Shown here one piece after another: positions 5,188 through 9,632 of a DNA stretch of 9,632 bases. Position 1 is the first letter of the stretch; each line of letters opens with the position of its first letter. The notes beneath the pieces were generated by a model. That model saw nothing but the letters and a program-made list of their open reading frames with translations, was not told the DNA's origin and ran no database searches. The stretch is from Desulfobacteraceae bacterium UBA2771. GTDB lineage: Bacteria; Desulfobacterota; Desulfobacteria; Desulfobacterales; Desulfosarcinaceae. Location of the stretch: positions 1 through 9,632 of the forward strand of contig DEIP01000004.1 in the NCBI GenBank assembly GCA_002352605.1, in the 5' to 3' direction. Position numbers and translations under genes: made by a program.

Positions 5188-7164
5188 ATGTGTGGAATCG
5201 CCGGAATTGTCGACTATAACGGAGCTGAAGACAAACGGCCGCTGCTTACCCGAATGGTGGGGCTTATGCACCATCGGGGGCCAGACGCATCAGGCCTTTA
5301 TATGCGCGGCCCGGTGGGGTTGGCCCATTCCCGTTTGAGTATCATCGATCTGAGCGACACCGGAAATCAGCCGATCCACAATGAGGACAAGACGGTTTGG
5401 ATTGTCTTCAACGGTGAAATTTTCAATTATCCGGAACTGAGAAAAGATCTGGAATTAAAGGGCCACCGCTTTTATACCCAGACAGACACAGAGGTTCTGG
5501 TCCATCTTTATGAAGAGAAAGGGGCTGAATTGTTCCCGTTGCTCAATGGTCAGTTTGCCTTGGCCATTTGGGACGCCAACGAACAATCCCTCCTTCTGGG
5601 AAGGGATCGGGTCGGCATCCGCCCCTTATTCTATCACCGGCACAATGGCCGCATCGCCTTCGCTTCGGAGATCAAGGCGTTATTTGCCGATTCGGGCATT
5701 CAACGGGAATTAAACCCCCTGGCCCTATCCGATATATTTACCTGTTGGGCGCCTTTGGGTGAGCTGACGCCATTTAAACGCATTTTCCAGCTGTTGCCCG
5801 GCCATTATGCTCGGATCAGTCAGCGGGGCTTGCACATCCGGGCTTACTGGACTCCTGATTTCGGCGATGCGGGTGACCGGGAGCGCCCCTTGACCGATTG
5901 GGTGGATGAATTAAGGGAGTTGCTCCTGGATGCATCTCGGATTCGCCTGCGGGCGGATGTGCCGGTCGGCGCCTACCTTAGCGGCGGAATTGACAGCACC
6001 TATATCAGTTCCCTGGTCAAGCAGAATTTCAACAACCGGCTCAGCACCTTTTCGGTCAGTTTTTCCGACAAGCGCTTCGATGAGTCGGCCTATCAATCGA
6101 TTGCCGTTCAATCGCTTAAAACCGACCATCAGGACGTCCGCTGCACGGAAGATGATATCGGGTCGCTGTTCCCAAAAATAACCTGGCATACGGAAACACC
6201 CATCATCAGAACTGCCCCCGCCCCCCTTTTCATGCTTTCCAAACTGGTGCGTGAAAGCAATTTCAAGGTGGTGCTCACCGGGGAGGGGGCCGATGAGATA
6301 TTCGCCGGCTATAACATTTTTAAAGAGGATAAAGTCCGCCGATTCTGGGCGCGCCTGCCCGATTCCAGGATGCGGCCCAAACTTCTGGAAAAGTTATATC
6401 CCTACATTTTTACCGCGGCCAACAAGCGGTCCCGCCGATTTCTGGAGGGTTTTTTTAAAAAGGATCTCTCGGCCACGGACTCGCCGGTCTATTCGCATTT
6501 GTTGCGGTGGCACAATACATCACAGCTGAAAACCTTTATGGCAGATGGATTCAGGCCGCCCGGGGATTCAATGGATGGATTTATCGACCGCTTTTGCGCC
6601 ACCCTGCCTGAATCTTTCATGTCTTGGGATCCGCTCTCACGGGCGCAATTTACTGAGATCCGTATATTCCTTTCGAATTATCTGCTGTCGTCCCAGGGAG
6701 ACCGCATGGCCATGGCCAACTCCATTGAAGGCCGCTATCCCTATTTAGACCACAGGGTCATCGAATTTGCCTGTAAGGTGCCGAAACGGTTTCTGATTCG
6801 TGGTCTGGATGAAAAGTACTTATTGAAACGGGCCGCCCGACAGGCGATTCCGGATGAACTTGTCGACAGGTCTAAACAGCCGTATCGCGCACCCATCAGC
6901 CGCTGTTTCTTCGGCGATCGAAAACCGGCGTATGTCGAGGCGCTGATGTCTGATACGCAGATTCGGGAAAAAGGGTATTTTGACCCTGAAAAGGTTTCAC
7001 GATTGATTGCCAAATGCCGGAATCGGCAGGGGCGCCTGTTGAGTGAGCGGGAAAACATGGCCCTGGTGGGGATCTTATCAACGCAATTGATCGACCAGCA
7101 ATTTATCCGGGATTTTCCGGCCTTTCCGGCCGATTCATCAATCAATCCCACCGTTTTTAATTAA
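5188..7164 (+). CDS. asnB: Asparagine synthase (glutamine-hydrolysing)
   Basis: This 658-residue cytoplasmic enzyme makes an amide from Gln-derived ammonia and an ATP-activated carboxylate; asparagine from aspartate is the family reaction. The N-terminal Ntn-type glutaminase domain spans about 1-215. It starts MCGIAGIVD with nucleophile Cys2 exposed after Met removal; HHRGPDA (28-34), Arg49 (AHSRLSIID), FNGEIFNY (74-81) and Asp100 are the glutamine-site residues. The synthetase domain follows, with the pyrophosphate loop SGGIDST (265-271), GEGADEIFAGY (365-375), and SIEGRYPYLDHRV (512-524). All key residues are present and the length suits the long bacterial form (about 600-650), so the gene appears intact. 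ATG at 5188 has GGGA 7 bases upstream. Such genes are frequent in surface-polysaccharide and exosortase loci, where they may amidate sugars or peptides instead of making asparagine; the downstream TPR lipoprotein makes that worth considering. It is not clearly the dedicated exosortase-associated amidotransferase. Confidence 0.94.
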   Translation: MCGIAGIVDYNGAEDKRPLLTRMVGLMHHRGPDASGLYMRGPVGLAHSRLSIIDLSDTGNQPIHNEDKTVWIVFNGEIFNYPELRKDLELKGHRFYTQTDTEVLVHLYEEKGAELFPLLNGQFALAIWDANEQSLLLGRDRVGIRPLFYHRHNGRIAFASEIKALFADSGIQRELNPLALSDIFTCWAPLGELTPFKRIFQLLPGHYARISQRGLHIRAYWTPDFGDAGDRERPLTDWVDELRELLLDASRIRLRADVPVGAYLSGGIDSTYISSLVKQNFNNRLSTFSVSFSDKRFDESAYQSIAVQSLKTDHQDVRCTEDDIGSLFPKITWHTETPIIRTAPAPLFMLSKLVRESNFKVVLTGEGADEIFAGYNIFKEDKVRRFWARLPDSRMRPKLLEKLYPYIFTAANKRSRRFLEGFFKKDLSATDSPVYSHLLRWHNTSQLKTFMADGFRPPGDSMDGFIDRFCATLPESFMSWDPLSRAQFTEIRIFLSNYLLSSQGDRMAMANSIEGRYPYLDHRVIEFACKVPKRFLIRGLDEKYLLKRAARQAIPDELVDRSKQPYRAPISRCFFGDRKPAYVEALMSDTQIREKGYFDPEKVSRLIAKCRNRQGRLLSERENMALVGILSTQLIDQQFIRDFPAFPADSSINPTVFN

Positions 7165-7269
7165 TCCCGGAACGTAAACCCTAACTAAAAAATGGGAACT
7201 GCCGATAAGCGTCTTTAATGAAGGCGGATCCGGCATAATCGGGGTTCGCGGGGTTCGATATCTTTTCAA

Positions 7270-7275
7270 AGGGGA
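7270..7275 (+). promoter_or_regulatory. Shine-Dalgarno of the TPR lipoprotein gene
   Basis: AGGGGA stands 7 bases before the ATG at 7283, a near-ideal site that fixes the start just before the signal peptide. The 118-base gap after asnB (7165-7282) also contains a tandem GGGGTTCG (7241-7248 and 7250-7257). No terminator is visible there, so read-through from asnB is possible. Confidence 0.55.
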
Positions 7276-7282
7276 TTGTTTA

Positions 7283-9574
7283 ATGAGACGTCGCTTGATT
7301 CAAGTTTCAGTCCTTCTGATGGCGCTGGCAATCCTATTTGCCGGGTGCTCCTCCGACGAAGAGAGAAAGGTCTCCCATTTCGAAAAAGGGAAAAACTATT
7401 TCGATCGAGGTAAATTCAAGAGTGCCGAACTGGAGTTTCGCAATGCCATCCAGATCGATCCTGAGTTTGTGGATGCTTACCAGCGCTTGGGGAAGACCTA
7501 CCTGAAGCTTAATGACCCCCGTGGTGCCTTCAGGGAATATACCATGGTCGCCAAACTGGATCCGGATAATATTGAGGCGGCCCTCAAACTGGCCGCTTTT
7601 TACATGCTGAGCAAAAAATTCGATGAATCCCGGATTGGCGTCGAAGCGGTGCTTTCCAGGGAACCCAACAACATTGAGGCCCTGTTCTTAATGGCCGGCC
7701 TGTACGGCCGGGAAAATAATCTGAATGAAGCGGCGTCTGTCTTTGAGAAGATTTTGGAGCTGGACAGTAGGCAAGACCGTGCATATATGGGGCTGGCCCG
7801 GATATACACCCGGCAGGGCAAACTCGATGAGGCGGAATCCCAACTGATCAAGGCGGTCGCCCTGGACGACACGGCAATCAAGGCGCGGCTGGAATTGGCG
7901 CGTTTTTACACCGAGCGGAAAAATGTTGATAAGGCGCTGGCACAGATCGAAGCGGCCATCGCGTTGAATCCGGGAAATGGGGATCTGTACATCGTCCAGG
8001 GTAACTTTTTTTTCCAGGCCCACAGGCCGGATGAGGCTGAAAGGGCTTACCTCAAGGCCATCGAGAATAATCCGGGTGCAATCAAACCCTATATGGTTGC
8101 CGCCGGTTTTTACGCTGCCGTGAATCATGCGGATAAAGCCCTGGCCATGTACGAGAACGCCCTGGCCGTCAAGCCGAATGATTCCAATATCATGATTGCC
8201 ATGGCGGGCCATTTTGTGAAATATCGGCAGCTGTCCGATGCAAAAAAATACCTGAAAAAGGTGCTTGAAGCGCGACCCAATTTATTTCCCGCCCGTATGC
8301 TTCAAGGGGAGATCGCGGCACTGGAAAAAAATTATCTCGAAGCCATCGGCATTCTGGACCCGCTGATCAATGAAGCGCCGCGTGCTGTCCGGGCCCATTA
8401 CCTGAAAGGGTTTTGCCATCTGAAAAGGGGCGAGGTGCAGGTGGCCAAGGCATCCCTGGGCAAAGCCGCCGAGCTCAAGCCCAATCATGTGAAAGCCAGG
8501 ATGCTGTTGGCCGGTATCGCCCTGAGAGAGCGGGATTATGAAACCGCCCGGAAGGCGTGTGTCGCGCTGCTGGCCTTGGACCCAGACAATTACCAAGCCA
8601 GGATGATGTCGGGAAATGCATTGATGGCCCAAGGTCAAATGGCCGATGCCGAAGCGGCTTACCGCATCCTCATCACCGATCAACCAGAAAATCCCGTGGG
8701 TTATTATCGCTTGGGACTGCTGCAACGCGCCACCGACGATGACGATGGTGCCCTGGACAGCTTTCATCGTGCATTGGAACTGAACCCCCGGCTGATGGAT
8801 GTGTTTACCCATATCGTTCTGGTGCATGCCGCCAAAGGCGAATTGGACATTGCTCTGCAAAAATGCGATGAGCAGTTGGCGCGGGTCAGTGACGCTGCCG
8901 CTTCCAAGGCAATCATCCACAACCTTAAAGGAAATATTTTTCTGGCCCAAAGGGATACCAACGCGGCGGAAGAGGCGCTCGGGGCCGCCATCAACGAAAA
9001 TCCGGATTTCATGCCACCCTACTTTGCGATGGCCAAAATTTACCTCTCCGATAATCAGCAGGATATGGCCATCGGCCAATATCTGGCAATTTTGGAAAAA
9101 GACCCCAAGCAGACCACTCCCCATATGGTGCTGGGCACCATTTACGAGATGCGGAAACAATTCACCCGGTCGGAAAAACACTACCGGGCCGCATTGGAAA
9201 TTGATCCGCAGTTTGCGCCGGCCGCCAACAACCTGGCCTATTTGCTTTCTTCCCGGGACGACAAGATCGACGAAGCCTTATCCTTTGCCCGGATCGCCAA
9301 GGAAAAACTGCCTGAGGATCCCAGCGTGATGGATACATTGGGGTGGATCTATTATCGAAAGGGACTATATGAAAATGCCGTCCGGGAGTTTTCGGACAGC
9401 CTGGAGAAACTGCCTGAAAATGCAACGGTCCATTACCACCTCGGGGCGACACTGTATCAAAAAGACGCAAAAAAAAGGGCCAAATCAGCGCTGGAAAAAG
9501 CGTTGTCACTGAACGGAAATTTTGACGGTGCCGACGATGCACGACGAATGCTGTCCGATTTGGGGTCAAGGTAA
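7283..9574 (+). CDS. TPR-repeat outer-membrane-type lipoprotein (PrsT-like)
   Basis: This is a 763-residue lipoprotein. The signal peptide (RRR, then hydrophobic 6-20) ends in lipobox LFAG-C22, and Ser23 after the Cys favours outer-membrane sorting. From about 30 to 755 the chain is an almost uninterrupted tetratricopeptide array, about 20 helix pairs at 34-residue spacing. Clear units include FRNAIQIDPEFVDAYQRLGK (52-71), LDEAESQLIKAVALD (181-195) and YRAALEIDPQFAPAANNLAY (634-653). The last repeats carry DTLGW (684-688) and VHYHLGATLYQ (716-726). Both resemble the end of PrsT, the TPR lipoprotein of exosortase/PEP-CTERM polysaccharide loci, which is usually longer (around 900). The protein is expected to be periplasm-facing and to act as a scaffold for envelope or polysaccharide export machinery. 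No catalytic motif is seen. It lies 118 bases after asnB on the same strand. A general TPR lipoprotein of another secretion system is the main alternative. Confidence 0.92.
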   Translation: MRRRLIQVSVLLMALAILFAGCSSDEERKVSHFEKGKNYFDRGKFKSAELEFRNAIQIDPEFVDAYQRLGKTYLKLNDPRGAFREYTMVAKLDPDNIEAALKLAAFYMLSKKFDESRIGVEAVLSREPNNIEALFLMAGLYGRENNLNEAASVFEKILELDSRQDRAYMGLARIYTRQGKLDEAESQLIKAVALDDTAIKARLELARFYTERKNVDKALAQIEAAIALNPGNGDLYIVQGNFFFQAHRPDEAERAYLKAIENNPGAIKPYMVAAGFYAAVNHADKALAMYENALAVKPNDSNIMIAMAGHFVKYRQLSDAKKYLKKVLEARPNLFPARMLQGEIAALEKNYLEAIGILDPLINEAPRAVRAHYLKGFCHLKRGEVQVAKASLGKAAELKPNHVKARMLLAGIALRERDYETARKACVALLALDPDNYQARMMSGNALMAQGQMADAEAAYRILITDQPENPVGYYRLGLLQRATDDDDGALDSFHRALELNPRLMDVFTHIVLVHAAKGELDIALQKCDEQLARVSDAAASKAIIHNLKGNIFLAQRDTNAAEEALGAAINENPDFMPPYFAMAKIYLSDNQQDMAIGQYLAILEKDPKQTTPHMVLGTIYEMRKQFTRSEKHYRAALEIDPQFAPAANNLAYLLSSRDDKIDEALSFARIAKEKLPEDPSVMDTLGWIYYRKGLYENAVREFSDSLEKLPENATVHYHLGATLYQKDAKKRAKSALEKALSLNGNFDGADDARRMLSDLGSR

Positions 9575-9606
9575 GAAACAGGGAGTTCGGAAAAATTATT
9601 ACGATC

Positions 9607-9632
9607 ATGTTTAAGCCGATAGAAATATTGCG
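9607..9632 (+). CDS. Possible start of the next gene (partial)
   Basis: An ATG at 9607, 32 bases after the TPR stop, opens a frame reading MFKPIEIL that runs off the window. GGGAG at 9581-9585 is too far upstream to be a good ribosome-binding site, and GGAA near 9589 is 14 bases away. This is a guess, based on the tight spacing expected in an operon. Confidence 0.22.

Noticed and set aside
4971..5219. Plus-strand 82-codon frame before asnB
   Set aside because: It overlaps the asnB start out of frame, has no ribosome-binding site and no protein-like composition.
7241..7257. Tandem GGGGTTCG repeat between asnB and the TPR gene
   Set aside because: Only two 8-base copies, 9 bases apart; too short to support an operator or repeat call.
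8282..9181. Minus-strand reading frame of 299 codons
   Set aside because: Antisense to the TPR array; the repeat periodicity of the plus-strand protein explains the coding signal.

Overview
The window looks like chromosomal DNA of a GC-moderate, Gram-negative bacterium, most likely a Desulfobacterota (Desulfobacterales-like) organism. That is inference from gene style only: a B12-type radical SAM protein of a form common in that group, an ABC-F ATPase, a large TPR lipoprotein, and a tiny secreted protein whose C-terminus resembles a PEP-CTERM sorting tail. No rRNA, tRNA, CRISPR array or transposase was seen.

Left half (about 1-4655, all on the minus strand). At the left edge is a small helical protein of unknown function (stop at 20, likely start 319). 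About 110 bases upstream of it lies a convincing -24/-12 (sigma-54) promoter match. Next come an ABC-F ATPase (4078 to 2216) and a cobalamin-binding-type radical SAM protein (2170 to 641). They are separated by 45 bases and are probably co-transcribed. Further upstream is a ~101-residue secreted protein (4655 to 4350) whose tail resembles a PEP-CTERM signal in which both prolines of the PEP motif are serines.

Middle (4656-5187). A 532-base, partly AT-rich region separates the minus-strand block from the plus-strand block. It must hold the divergent control signals. No gene or known RNA family was recognised in it.

Right half (5188-9632, plus strand). A full-length glutamine-hydrolysing asparagine synthase (5188-7164) is followed after 118 bases by a 763-residue outer-membrane-type TPR lipoprotein (7283-9574). 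The lipoprotein resembles the TPR lipoproteins (PrsT type) of exosortase/PEP-CTERM polysaccharide loci. A further reading frame may begin at 9607 and run off the window.

The right half together with the PEP-CTERM-like protein suggests the edge of an exopolysaccharide/exosortase locus. No exosortase, glycosyltransferase or PrsK/PrsR gene is inside the window, so that reading depends on the flanking DNA. The left-half genes are ordinary accessory or housekeeping genes apart from the sigma-54 signal and some variant motifs.
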